DNA from: Caenorhabditis remanei
Taxonomy: Eukaryota; Nematoda; Chromadorea; Rhabditida; Rhabditidae
DNA length: 64,000 bases
Direction: 5' to 3'
NCBI RefSeq assembly: GCF_010183535.1
Contig: NC_071329.1
Location: forward strand, 18,242,879 to 18,306,878
Shown here: in pieces, positions 1 through 11,362 of the stretch
Position numbering within the stretch: position 1 is the first letter of the stretch
Layout of the letters: each line of letters opens with the position of its first letter
Notes under the pieces: generated by a model
Told to the model about the DNA's origin: nothing
What the model saw: only the letters and a program-made list of their open reading frames with translations
Databases searched by the model: none
Program-made: the position numbers and the translations under genes

Positions 1-88
1 CGGAAGTAAAATTTCTAATCCGAAAGTCGGAAGCCGGAAGCCGGAAGTAAAACTTTCAAAACGGAAGTCGGAATTCCGCGCAACTCTG
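1..88. repeat. Truncated end of a CTTCCGA-type foldback element
   Basis: The window opens inside a run of GGAAGTCGGAAGCC-like words and ends with ATTCCGCGCAACTCTG at 73-88. This is the same terminal sequence, in the same sense, as the right end of the complete element at 10271-10783. The left end and the left copy of any target duplication lie outside the window. It sits in what appears to be an intron of the gene that follows. Confidence 0.75.
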
Positions 89-277
89 ATAGGGGATATC
101 GACTTAGTTTTGGTTGAGAGATAAGCTTCTGGAGCGTTAAAAGAAACATGGTTTCCGCTATTTTCGCTATCACCATTGCTATTCCTATCCCTATCGCTAT
201 CTAGAATGCAGGAATTCTCACTGTTTTCGTTTCAAAAAACTCATTTTAAGGAATTCTAATCCAAATTTCTCTTCCAG

Positions 278-1403
278 GTCGCGTGTGGAGAACTCCGAGA
301 AGAGTACGTACGCGTGTGCACCGGTCAGAACACAAAACGACGGGAACAAAAGGACAAAGACTTTTGTAACGCGTTCGAGAACATTTGCTTTTCGATTTCA
401 GAGGGAGAGCCGGATAAGGAAAAGGAAAAGCCACAGGATTCAGAAACCCAGTAGGTTTTATCTGAAAATCTTCGAAAGATTTTTTTTTGTAGCAATCATC
501 GAACCGCAGCGATATCTCCGGAGGCAGCTGCTGGGCCCCAGAACCACAAAAAGAAAAATTTTGCGAGATTCTGCAAGGAATTCAAAAATCGATATCTCTA
601 CGTGTGCCCGGACCCGTTCCGGTTTGGAGAGAAGGTACGGTGGACATCCGGGCACACAGACAGACAGACCGATCCGAGAAGATTGTGAATCTGTTTTCAG
701 AATTTTAAAAATATCAAAATTGACTGATTTACAGTGATTTTTAGTCTGAAAGTTGCAATTTTTAGGTGAAAATCGCTAAATTTTCACATTTTTCAAATTC
801 TGAGCCCAGATTCAGAATCCTCACGTCTTCAGCTTTCTTTTCAAGGACATCCGGACATTCTGGACATACAGACAGACAGATCTCAAGGTCTCCCGGTGTA
901 AAATTGTCTGTCTGTGTGTCCAAACTGTCCGGATGTCCTGGAATTTGATATGAGTGGTGAACTAAAAACGTGAGGATTCTGAATCAGTTTTCAGAATTTG
1001 AAAAGTATCGAAATTGACCGATTTACAGTGATTTTTAGTCTGAAAATTGCAATTTTTAGGTGAAAATCGCTAAATTTTTATATTTTCCAAATTCTGAAAA
1101 CAGATTCAGAATTCTCACGGCTTCAGGATTCTGAATCTGACTCCGCCCCCTTTACAGGCTATCGTCTTCTGCCCGGTATACTCTGAAAAGTGTCAAGTGC
1201 CCCTCCCGGATAAACCAGTGGTCCCACAACGAAAGTCATCTCGAAAGCGTAATGGAGGAGGCGCTGTCAACCAGTTGTGCAGGAGTTATCAGGGATTCGC
1301 AATGAATTACTGTAATAATCCGTTGCTCACCGCTCAGGGACAGTACCGCGCGGCGTGTGATAAGTACTGGAGGTATTGTGGAAAGTTTCATCAGCAGGGA
1401 TAA
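278..1403 (+). CDS. 3' part of a Cys-rich protein gene (three last exons)
   Basis: Three exons keep one frame: 278-450 (acceptor CTTCCAG), 493-634 (acceptor TTTTTGTAG, donor GAAG|GTACGG) and 1158-1403 (acceptor TTTACAG), ending in TAA at 1401-1403. Phases 2 then 0 fit exactly. The 186 readable residues contain repeated pairs of cysteines about ten residues apart among Tyr/Phe, for example CGELREEYVRVC, FCKEFKNRYLYVC and ACDKYWRYC, separated by charged linkers rich in Lys, Arg and Gln. This suggests a modular extracellular protein, but I do not recognise the family. The start and any signal peptide lie left of the window. An AATAAA follows 33 bases after the stop. Confidence 0.7.
635..1157. 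repeat. Intron filled with related repeats
   Basis: The intron contains two near-identical blocks (about 739-802 and 1034-1099) reading TTAGTCTGAAA...AAATCGCTAAATTTT. It also has two opposed copies of an ACATCCGGACA / TGTCCGGATGT motif with GACAGACAGA runs near 840-940. The same CCGGACACACAGACA words recur near 19.4, 48.6 and 56.1 kb, so this is a dispersed genomic repeat. Confidence 0.6.
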
Positions 1404-1435
1404 TTATTTTTTAGATTTGTTTTGATAATTATGTG

Positions 1436-1441
1436 AATAAA
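1436..1441 (+). terminator. Poly(A) signal AATAAA
   Basis: A canonical AATAAA lies 33 bases behind the stop codon of the Cys-rich gene. This is the usual place for a worm 3'-end signal. Confidence 0.6.
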
Positions 1442-1444
1442 TGA

Positions 1445-4400
1445 TCGGTCTGAGTAGTTTTTCACTAAAAAACGCGCTGAACGCGTCCCAGATGCTCCAG
1501 AAGTTCAGTGAGTCTCTTTATTTTAGAAAAACGCGCCAGACCCCCATTTTTACTCCTATTTTCACTTTAAATATGAATAAAATGACCTGAAGCTGAGCAA
1601 CAGGTGGATTCTGCGTCTCGTAAGCTCGTGCACTCTCTCCGACGCACTGGGTGGTCCAAAAATGGTTGGATGGGGGGGAAGGAGACAAAAGGCGGATGGA
1701 TAGAGGATACGCAGGGTACACAAGCCTCTGTCTCAGGTTTTGAGTTGTTTGAACTGAAAAATTCTTGGAAAATCGAGATCTATTGAGTCTGGCGCATCCT
1801 TGACTCGATTTTGGTGCTGCTTCACAAATCTGGGGCGCGCATGGGACGCGTTTTTTTCCAAAATTGAGCGTCAGCGTCTCTATTTGCCTCTACCTTCTTA
1901 TCCTCTTATGATGATAATGTCTTCTTCAAAAAATGACTATATTTCAAAAATTATTTTTTTTCTAAACAAAACCCCCGCATTGCAATACCCCCAAGTCGAT
2001 ATTCTAGACCCGTCTCCATCCAACACACCCTCTTCACTCTCCATTTCTCTCTAATCCACCGTATACCTTATCCGCCCAATCAGAGAGCCGCATAACGAGA
2101 GAGCACACTCTTCCACTGCCCCCTGGCCACCCAAGAAGAAAATGTAGAGAGCATGGAGCGAGGGGAGAGTCGCTTTTCGCGGTCTCAGACTCTTATCAGA
2201 ACGCATAAAGGAGGGCTGTTAATTATGGAAGGACCATTGAAGAGTCCTTATGTGCATTTTACTGTAACTACATACATCTGACTTATTGATGTAGATTTCC
2301 TTACCCTGCTAACCATAGCCAGACTATTATAATATAATGAATTTCATATTTAAGAAATAACAGACAATTTGTTTGCATTAGGTCTTTGAATTCCAGTCGC
2401 GTAGAAGACTAGACCCCTTTTAGTATTGCTCTTCGAAAATAAGTACGGGACCACCCAGTAGATAAAAAGAGGCAAATGAGAGGGCCCCCTGGCCACCCAA
2501 GAAGAAAATGTAGATAGCAGGCGGCTCGTGGAGAGGGGAGAATCTTTTCCAGTGAGCTCTTATCGATTCTGAACTTTTTTGGGTATTTTGGGGGTGATTA
2601 GGGGTATTTTTGGAGTATTTTTGGAGTATTTTTGGTATGAACACGGTTTTTGTACGTATAGTTAGGAACAGAGGTTCAAAAGACAAAATGATCCTGACGA
2701 AGATCAAAACTTTGTGACTTTTGGACAATGTACGACTATACACTTTACATCTTCGTGTCATCGTTATCATCGATATCTTCTTTATCATCGATTTCATCTT
2801 CTTTACAGGGAAATTATGTATCTGGTCTAATTTTTTGTGTGCCAACATTCCTGAGCTCTCCTTATTCTAGCACTTTCCTGCTCGCTATCGCTATCATCGG
2901 TTCATTTAGCTCCAAATTTGGGGAAAATGAGCTCAAGAGGTGAGTTCTGCGTCTCGTAAGCTCGTGAACTCTCTCTGCCCACTGGGTGGTCCAAAAATGG
3001 TTGGAGTGGGGGGGGAAGGAGACAGAAGGTGAATGTATAGACGCCTCAAAAATGTAGCCCCTGATACTTTCGAGTGTGTAGATTCCGAATCTGAAATTAA
3101 ATTCTGACAAATCCTTCTGCGCGCCGAGTTATGACACGTCAAACGTTTCCTATGGATGAGTTTTACTTTACACCACTAATGGTTAGACATTTCGGCCAAA
3201 AATACCTCAAAAACGCCCCAAATATACCCCAAATATTCCAAAATACCCCAAAAATACAAAGCGCTCATGTTAAGCTTAATTATAGGAAAAGTTTGAAAGC
3301 AAATAACTCGATTCACAGAAGGATTTATCAGAATTTTATTTCAGATTCGGAATCTACGGACTCGAAAGTATCAGGAACCAAATTCTTGAGGCGTTTGAAA
3401 GATTTCACTGAAGCTTAGGCTTAAATGTTTCTTAGACCGTTTGTCTCAAAAAACGAGCAACCTTTTTAAGATGTACAAAACGCTTTGAGGTCCCCACATC
3501 TGGGCTTTATTGGCCTCGATAGATACCCCTTCTAGAGAGTTTTTTTCTTGTATTACCATATTTTTCTCAAAATCCCCAACACCCCCAAGTCGATATTCTA
3601 GACCCGCATTTCTTTCTCCATCCAACACCCTCTTCACTCCATCTTTCTGCCCACCGTATACCTTATCCGCCCAATCAGAGAGCCGCATAACGACAGAGCA
3701 CACTCTTTCACAGAAAATTTCCTAGAACTCTGTTCAGTATTCCCCCTTTTGCTCCAACCTTTTTCGGACCACCCAGTAGATAAAAGAAGGAAAATTAGAG
3801 ATCCCGCTTAAGAAGAAGAGATGTTTCAAGACAAAAAGATAATCAAATATTTGTGATCTTTGTACTTTCCAACCACAACATTCCTGGGCTTACCTTCTTT
3901 TCATCGGTTCATTTTTCTTCAAATTTAAATAAAATGAGCGCGACAGGTGGATTCTGCGTCTCGTAAGCTCGTGCACTCTCTCCGACGCACTGGGTGGTCC
4001 AAAAATGGTTGGAGTGGGGGGAAGGAGACAGAAGGCCTCAGGAGTTCGGCCCATGTTACTTTCTAGATTCCGAATCTGAAATAAAATTCTGACAAATCCT
4101 TCTGTGAGGCGAGTTATGGCTCGTCAAACTTTTTATGTGGTTAAAAAAACGTTTCGTATATGGTTTTTTGCTTTTACACCACCGTCGATTGGACATTTCG
4201 GCCAGAAAACCCCCAAAAATACCACAAATATCCAAAATACTTTAAAAACACCCAGCGCTGATGTTAAGCATAACCATAGGGTCAGTTTGACGTGCCATAA
4301 CTCGGCTAACAGAGGAATTTATTGAAATTTTATGTCAGATTCTGAGCTTAATTGGCCTCGATATTACCATATTTTTCTCAAAATCAAAACCCCTAAGTCA

Positions 4401-5530
4401 ATATTCTAGCCCCGCATTTCTTTCTCCACCCAACATCCTCTTCACTCTCCATATATCTGCCCACCGTATACCTTATCCGCCCAATCAGAGAGCCGCATAA
4501 CGAGAGAGCACACTCTTTGAAAATACAGAGAAATTTCTAGAACTCTGTTTAGTATTCCCCCTTTTGCTCCAACTTTTTGGAGATGTTTCAAGACAAAAAG
4601 ATAATAAAATATTTGTGACCTTTGTACTTTCCAACCACAACATTCCTGGGCTTACCTTATTTTCATCGGTTCATTTTTCTTCAAATTGAAATAAAATGAG
4701 CTCAACAGGTGAGTTCTGCGTCTCTTAAGCTCGTGCACTCTCTCCGACGCACTGGGTGGTCCAAAAATGGTTGGAGTGAGGGGAGACATGTATAGAAAAC
4801 GCCAAATGCCTCAGGAATTTGGCTCATGTTACTTTCGAGCGCGTAGATTCCGAATCTCAAATGAAATTCTGCTAAAAACAAGTCAAATTTTTTATATGGT
4901 TTTGCTTTTACACCACCGTCGGTTAGACATTTCGGCTAGAAATTCCCCAAAAATACCACAAATACTCCAAATACACCATAAATACCCAGCGCTGATGTTA
5001 AGCATAACCATAGGGTCAGTTTGAGGTGCCATAACTCGGTTAACAGAAGGATTTAGCAGGAATTTTATGCCACATTCGGAATTTACGGACTCGAAAGTGT
5101 CAGGGGCCGAATTCTTGAGGCGTTTGAGAGAAGATACTGGGGCTTAGGCTTAAATGTTTCTTTGCGTCAAAAAGATGAGCAACCTTTTTAAGATGTTGTG
5201 AACACTTTGAGGTCCCCACATTCAACCAGGTATCTGGCTTAAATGTTCCTTAATTCTAAGCCGCGAGCTAATTGGGCTCGGATCTATAGATCGTGATTGA
5301 CACCATTCTCCTCAAAATTCCCAAAACCCCCATGTCGATATTCTAGACCCGTCTCCATCCAACACCCTCTTCACTCCATCTCTCTGCCCACCGTATACCT
5401 TATCCGTCCCCCAATCAGAGAGCCGCATAACGAGAGAGCACACTCTTCCACTGGCCTAGCCCCCTGGCCACCCACGAAGAAAATGTAGAGAGCGGGCAGC
5501 GAGTGGAGGGGGGAGAATCTTTTCCAGTGA
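1445..5530. repeat. Four rounds of a segmental repeat, no gene seen
   Basis: Two modules alternate. Module 1 (ATATTCTAGMCCCG ... CCGTATACCTTATCCG ... AGAGAGCACACTCTT) lies near 1990-2112, 3589-3712, 4392-4516 and 5329-5453. Module 2 (GCGTCTCGTAAGCTCGTG ... GGGTGGTCCAAAAATGG) lies near 1612-1687, 2948-3025, 3954-4029 and 4717-4785. A third word, GGCCACCCAAGAAGAAAATG, marks 2127, 2493 and about 5466. Intervening DNA shares ATACCCCAAATATTCC-type runs. The spacing is irregular (0.8-1.6 kb), so this is an eroded tandem or nested duplication. Open frames here have no splice context or protein character. Confidence 0.65.
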
Positions 5531-5599
5531 GCGCTTATCGATTCTGAACTTTTTTGAACAAGTGTCGCACTTCTTCTTTATGATATTGATATGTATGTC

Positions 5600-6245
5600 A
5601 CCACCAGGCTTGGTCGAGGTCGGGAAATCGGGATACTCGATTTCCCGATTTTCCCGACTTTTTTCGGGAAAATTTCCCGACGGGAAATTTCCCGAAATAA
5701 TATTCGGGAATTTTTTCCCGACGGGAAATTTCCCGAAAAAAAAAGTCGGGAATTTTTTCCCGACGAGAAATTTCCCGAAATATTCCGGGAAAATCGGGAA
5801 CAATTTTTTTTATCGCTTGTTGCTAAAATTTTCAGCATTTCTGTCCCTTTCCCGTATTTATCATGAGTATTTGAGCTCTCCAGCAACGAATTCAGAAGCA
5901 GAACGTTTGTTCTCGTCCCCAAAAACTGTTTTGATGATAGAAAGTTATTGAGAGCTGAGAGATGTTTCTTCAGCGAAACGGGAAATTGATGGGGTTCCAA
6001 CCTCAACAAACGAACTTTTTGTTATTGAATAAGTTTTTATTGCTAGTATTGATGATGAAAATAAAAAATGTGGAAAAATACGCATTTTTGAGTCATTAAA
6101 TGTTCGTTTTCAAAAATTCTCGAATTTCTCGAAAAATTCCCGATTTTCCCGAAAAAAAAAGTCGGGAAAAAAACCGGGAACCCGATTTCCCGAAAATATT
6201 TTTCGGGAAATTTTTCGGGTTCCCGATTTCCCGAACTAAAAGTGT
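5600..6245. repeat. CGGGAA/TTCCCG palindrome block (degenerate hAT-like element)
   Basis: The left part (about 5620-5800) and right part (about 6120-6235) are dense in TTCCCGACGGGAAATTTCCC words that can fold on themselves. They bracket a hAT transposase C-terminal relic. The arrangement suggests one internally deleted transposon with palindromic subterminal repeats. No target duplication could be read. Confidence 0.5.
5830..6032 (+). pseudogene. hAT transposase C-terminal (dimerisation) fragment
   Basis: Frame +3 reads a short remnant with the hallmark of the hAT C-terminal dimerisation region: YHEYLSSPATNSEAERLFSS at about 5858-5917. This matches the known pattern of a Leu/Ser stretch followed by SERxFS. 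The frame is broken by TGA at 5949-5951 and then stays open in the same frame to TAA at 6030-6032 (ELRDVSSAKREIDG). Upstream the frame is only CGGGAA repeat, so the catalytic part is missing. This is a relic, not an active gene. A coincidental match is possible but unlikely given the motif. Confidence 0.6.
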
Positions 6246-6249
6246 TTTT

Positions 6250-7570
6250 GGACCATGTACCGCCCATTTATAGACTATTTTCCGTAGTATTTGGACCACC
6301 TAGTAGCCTTTTTCTCTTGCTTCAGCTCGAATCGTTTTTGGACCATCCAGTGGGCCAGAAAGAGAGTGATTGAGCTCAAGAAACGCAGAATCAACTTTTT
6401 GAGTTCATCGGCCATCCCGTTTTTTTCTCACGCCGGCCAAGACGGTGCTCTGATTATTTGTAGTCTGACAGCTCTTGAATATTAACAAAATAAAAAGGTT
6501 CCGACATTTTTTGCGAAAAACAATGTCGGAACTTTTTTACTTCGACAATACAGTATCCAGATCATACGGTAGCTCAGATCAAAGACCTCCAAAATCAGCA
6601 CAGCCAGTTTTAGGGACTATAAACATGTCCTTCTTTGAAGTTTGACAATTTTTCGTTGTGAGACCCATATCTTTAGAACTATCGAATATCTCTGAAGTCC
6701 ATTTTGTATTGAGACCCATGAAACTTATATTCTAAGAATCAGTGAGGCAAGACGGCATTATTAGTGTCCAACTTTTTTCTCATTTCAAAAGTTTCCATCT
6801 TATGAGGAATGATCGCACACAAGCTACTGGTATCGTAACTCTTTTTGTTACCTTTCGTTATCTTTCTTAGTGAATTTTTAACTGCTTTTTGGATAAATCC
6901 CATTTTTGTTTTCGTGGTTTTTGTAATTTTCCATATGGTAAAAGACTATCCAGTTACGAACTGCATCATTTTTTATCCTTGAGTGCAACCTGCCCTCCTG
7001 ATCCCCTCTCCATGTACACGTGTACATATTCCTACTGTAGAAAATGCTCGTGAGCTCAAGTTCTTCTGGCTCCACCCTTGAGTCTAGCCAGACAAAGTGA
7101 GGCATGTCTAGAAACTTCTACCGTACTCCATTGCATTGCTCTGCAGAGCCCGCTATGTTTTTGTCGGAACTATGCTATCTCCATTTTTGTCTGATTCTCT
7201 GTCTCTATACTCTCCAAGTCCGTCATGGTTCTCATTCTCCCTGACAACAGAAACCGCAGGTTAAAAATGGTTGCTATACACGATCGCTATCTTCCCCTGT
7301 CCAACTCACAGGCGGCTCTCAGCCTTATCTAACCGCATCGGCTCTCCATAAGAAGCCTTCAACTCGTTGTTATTCAAAAAATGTGTACCTTGGGCGTGAA
7401 ATATATGGGCAGGGAAGAATCTCACCTGCTTTTGTTCAGCCCATACCAAATTTCAGTTGAGCATAAACTAAATCAGTGCAGAGGTGTGTTCAGACGTCCT
7501 GTGCCCTATGGGACCGACCCTAAGACTATGTCAGCTCCCAAACCAACACATCTGACTCAACTCGGATTCC
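6250..7570. other. Stretch without recognisable genes
   Basis: A diverged copy of the GGACCAYCYAGTGG module appears near 6291-6365. A perfect small hairpin, GTTCCGACATT / AATGTCGGAAC, lies at about 6500-6533. Otherwise I see no splice-consistent coding sequence or RNA gene. Confidence 0.5.
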
Positions 7571-7577
7571 AATATAG

Positions 7578-7936
7578 CATACTTGCAAACCGGGCCGGCC
7601 CGTAACTCGCTTAAAACTCAATATTATGAGCTCAAAAATATACCAAAATGTAGATCTCAGCGAGTTCTATGTCCGTGACCTACTACGGACCGGATGGCTA
7701 TTTGTTAATGTGCCGCGGGCCGGGCTAGAATAGCTTTTTTGGCCATTTTCGCGTTTTTTGGCACTTTTTCCCGGCCCGCTGCACATTTACGAATAGCCAT
7801 CCGGTCCGTAGTAGGTCACGGACATAGAACTCGCTGAGATCTACATTTTGGTATATTTTTGAGCTCATAATATTGAGTTGAACGCAAGTTACGCACCGGC
7901 CCGTGCCGGCCTGTGTCGGCCCGGTTTGCAAATATG
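7578..7936. mobile_element. hAT-type MITE, copy 1 (CATACTTG family)
   Basis: Terminal inverted repeats are CATACTTGCAAACCGGGCC and its mirror ending GCAAATATG. The element is almost one palindrome, with arms carrying the same ACCAAAATGTAGATCTC and CGGACATAGAACTCG words in opposite sense. It is flanked by an exact 8-bp direct repeat, CAATATAG (7570-7577 and 7937-7944). An 8-bp duplication is the hAT signature. There is no coding capacity. Confidence 0.85.
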
Positions 7937-7944
7937 CAATATAG

Positions 7945-9640
7945 ACCAAAGAGAGTCTGATATAGCATATACCAGAATTCCTCAAATACAACTTTTCCTT
8001 GGATCATGATAATTCCCTAACCACCAAAAAACACTTAGTTATCATCTTTATTTTAGAAACTGCTCCAATTCTTAAAAGAGAGTTAAATGCGTTACCGTAG
8101 CCCCCCTCCCCCTTTAATTCGTTATCAAGCTGACATAGCATACTAGAGGGGATTTTCTACCGTAGTCTGATTCTCAATGATTAGCGCGCGCTGAGTTCAG
8201 AGCCAGCCCCCTTTTTGTTTTTGAACTTGTCTGACCGATTTTCTAATTATTCCATTCTCTTCCCCTTGCCTGCTTTTATAAGATTCTTTTTCATTTTTTT
8301 AGTAGACAATTTCATTTTCAGATTTGTAGGGTCTCGTGAGGGACATTATCAGACCTCCGCTCAATTTTCTGTACAACTAAATTGAAGAGTGCTAGAATCA
8401 GGGTAATACAAGTTTTTCGCATACTTGTCAAGGGCCGGGCCCCGCTTTTTTTTCAAAACTTCAGGCCCGTCTTTTTGGAGAGAGTTAAAAAAAAATTTTC
8501 CAATTTTTTTTCCAAATTTGATTAAAGGTGTACTAAGATGAATTCAGAACGCCAGATTCATATATAAACTGTGTCTGGCGCACCTGTGGCGCATTTCGTT
8601 CACCAGATTTTGTCTTTTGTGTGAACAAAAACTTTAATCATACCTGAATACCTGGAAAAAGTGCCCAGTTTTAAGCTAGCGCGTTTTTGAGAATCCGAAA
8701 CGCGCCCAAGACGCGCCAGACTTGTTACCGTAGCCTCCTTCCCTCTATAATTTCTTTGAGAAAGAGTGACTCGAACTAGACAAGCTGAAATTGCATGCTA
8801 GATGAGGAGAGACACATTTTTCAGTTGGGCGGAATTTTGCTACCGTAGTCCGATGCTCATTGATTTTCGCGTGCTGGGTGCTAGAGCCCCCGGAGCTCCC
8901 CCCGAGCTCAACACACCTCATTTAAAAAAACTTTTTTAAAGAAAGCGCGTCAAACGCGCGCCTGACTCAGAGCACTGAGTGGGCGCGTCTAGGGTGCGTT
9001 CCAAACATTTAAAATTTTCAAAAACGCGCCAGACGCACGCCAGTCTTGCCTGAAGACCTGGCGCACCTTTGACGCGTTTCATGTGTTATAAAGATTGCGT
9101 CAATGGAGTGCCAGATTCATAGTGTCTGGTGCACCTGTGGCGCATTCATTAGTCTATAAAAGCGTCCAAAGGCACGCCAGACAATTTTTGTTTTTTTAAA
9201 CCGGAAAACGCGCCGGAAGTGCGCCAGACAGGTTTTTGGGGTTCATTTTCAGTCAATTTTGTCATTTTCAGTTCTTTCCTGTCTGAAAATTCCGATTTTT
9301 ATTATCAATTTGTGTTTATTCTGACAGTATGACACCCACCATGCCCGTATCCTTCTCAAAATCAGACTTTCCCTCTTTTTTATCCAATTTTTCACTAAAA
9401 ATACCGTAACCCCTGTTCAAATTAACCTGTTACACAACTAATAGGTCCTTTATATCGGTAATTAGTGGCCCTCCACCCGTCGGCGAGTGAAAAAGAGAGA
9501 GAGACGATCCGCTTGTCGGCAAATATTGCGGGGAGGGCTCATCCATTTAGCAGCAACAGCCGGCTAATACGGTAATTATCTTCATTTTTTAAATGGTTAT
9601 AGAAGATTCGAGAAGAATTGCGTAAATTCTGCACATTTTC
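7945..9640. other. Intergenic DNA with GGCGCGTT/CGCGCCAGAC words
   Basis: No gene was found. Dispersed repeats of the type CGCGCCAGAC / GTCTGGCGCACC appear near 8565-8600, 8690-8725, 8945-9080 and 9110-9230. These are the same words that form denser arrays near 29, 36, 43 and 46.7 kb. Confidence 0.5.
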
Positions 9641-10095
9641 CACTAAAAATCAACGAGATACCTCTAAAAATGACAAAGTTACAGATTTTCGAAACTTTTC
9701 GAAAATATGGTTTTCACAAAAAGTACTGTAACTTGGTCAGTTTTTATCAAACCGAAATAAAAGTTGAATTTTTGAAATCAGCGCTTTCAGACGGTTCAAA
9801 TGAGTATAATCAAGCCATGGTTCTGAAAATTTTTAATAATTTCAGTTTTTGGAGTTTTCTGGCTATGCGCCTTTAAATTTGGTCGTTTCTCAATTTAGAC
9901 ATAAAATAGTCTTGATTATACTCTTTCAAACCGTCTGGAAGCGCTGATTTCAAAAATATTAATTTCATCGCGATGACATCAAATCCGACAAAGTTACAGT
10001 ACCTTTTATAAAAACCAGATTTTCGAAATGTTTCGAAAATCTGTAACTTTGTCATTTTCAGAGGTATCTGGTTGGTTTTTGGTGGAATATATAGG
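9640..10095. repeat. Foldback element of about 0.45 kb
   Basis: The sequence from about 9650 (GAGATACCTCTAAAAATGAC) to 9880 is mirrored from about 10090 back to 9890 (GTCATTTTCAGAGGTATCTG). Both arms contain CAAAGTTACAGATTTTCGAA. No coding capacity; a clear duplication of target DNA was not found. Confidence 0.6.
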
Positions 10096-10270
10096 AAATT
10101 GATGGAATTTTCTAGAAAAAACAATAGTTGCTTATTGTTTTACTGTTAGAACTGCTATTTCTGGCGCTAATTTACAATTCATATCAAACCGAAATGAAAA
10201 TTGAAATTTTGAAATCAGCAAAGTTAGACGATCCGAATATGTAATGTTGGTTAATTTTTTGGCTATGCAC

Positions 10271-10783
10271 CAGAGTTGCGCGGAATTCCGACTTCCGACT
10301 TCCGTCTTCCGGGCTTTTTTTCACTTCCGACTTCCGTCTTCCGACTTCCATTTTGAAAACGTTTACTTCCGACTTCCGACTTCCGACTTCCGTTTTTAGA
10401 TGTTTACTTCCGACTTCCGTCATTCCATAATTGTGGAATTTCCGAAAAGTAAATTTCGCAGAAATACATGGAAAAATGGTCTAAAAGGACAGAAAATAGA
10501 CTTTTCTTCAGCCAAAAACTAATTTTACACTGATTTTCGCGAATTTTATGAACTTTTTCTAAGAGTTTTTGAATCTTTGCGAAAAAATCTACTTCCGACT
10601 TCCGACTTCCGGGCGTTTTTTCACATCCGACTTCCGGCTTCCGACTTCCATTTTCAAAATTTTACTTCCGGCTTCCGACTTCCGACTTCCGGATTAGAAA
10701 TTTTACTTCCGACTTCCGACTTCCGTTTTGAAAATTTTACTTCCGACTTCCGTTTTAGAAAAAACCACTTCCGCACAACTCTG
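10271..10783. mobile_element. MITE with internal CTTCCGA tandem arrays, 8-bp TSD
   Basis: Ends are CAGAGTTGCGCGGAA and its mirror TTCCGCACAACTCTG. The flanks carry an exact 8-bp direct repeat, CTATGCAC (10263-10270 and 10784-10791), as made by hAT transposases. Inside each arm are runs of ACTTCCG at a 7-8 base period, separated by a central unique stretch (about 10430-10590). Open frames through it (Ser/Phe/Thr periodic) are by-products of the repeat. Confidence 0.85.
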
Positions 10784-10791
10784 CTATGCAC

Positions 10792-11362
10792 CTTTGTTTC
10801 CATTTCAATATTTCGCAAGCTCTAGATTTGTTCTTGATTATGTCCCATGTGTCTTACCATATCCATCCAGATCTCAGAATTCGAAAACACGACCACGCTG
10901 CTTTTTTGTCAAAATAATCTCTTGGCCCCGCCTCTTTATTGACTTTACCCCATTCTGCTTCATTTTAAACAACTAGTCTCTCGAACTGCAATCTATAAAC
11001 CGCTGTCTGTGTGTCTGTCATACCGGATGTCCAAAAATTACTATTTCTTTATCTTTTATCTTTATCTTTATCTTAAGGCCCCAATTTTTTTTGTATTTTT
11101 TCTTACTTTTCTAGATTTTTACGTCAAAATCCCACTTATTTTTCAATGATTATTTTGTCAATAGTCAACTACAGTATTCACGGTACCTCTGTTAGTTGGA
11201 AATCTGAAAAATTGTGTATTACCGTATAGCTTATCTCATTTCCGTGAGAACTCTTCTTCACCTTCTTTCCAGTCTTGTATTGATTTCAGCCGTTCTCGTC
11301 ATATCCAATTTTTTGCTATCCAGTTGTTGAATTCATTTTGATTTTAAGCGTTTTGCTTCCAG
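10792..11362. other. Stretch without a supported gene
   Basis: The region holds TTATC simple-repeat stretches (about 11048-11075) and two splice-acceptor-like words (CTTTCCAG near 11272 and ATTTCAG near 11289). Those words could belong to the 5' part of the tentative gene that follows. No convincing exon was read. Confidence 0.35.

Noticed and set aside
2420..2848. 142-codon open frame on the minus strand
   Set aside because: It runs across segmental repeats, has no splice or start context, and its composition (Lys/Ile/Pro runs) follows A/T-rich repeat words.
10577..10825. Phe/Ser/Thr periodic protein
   Set aside because: Produced by CTTCCGA tandem repeats inside a MITE with defined ends and target duplication.
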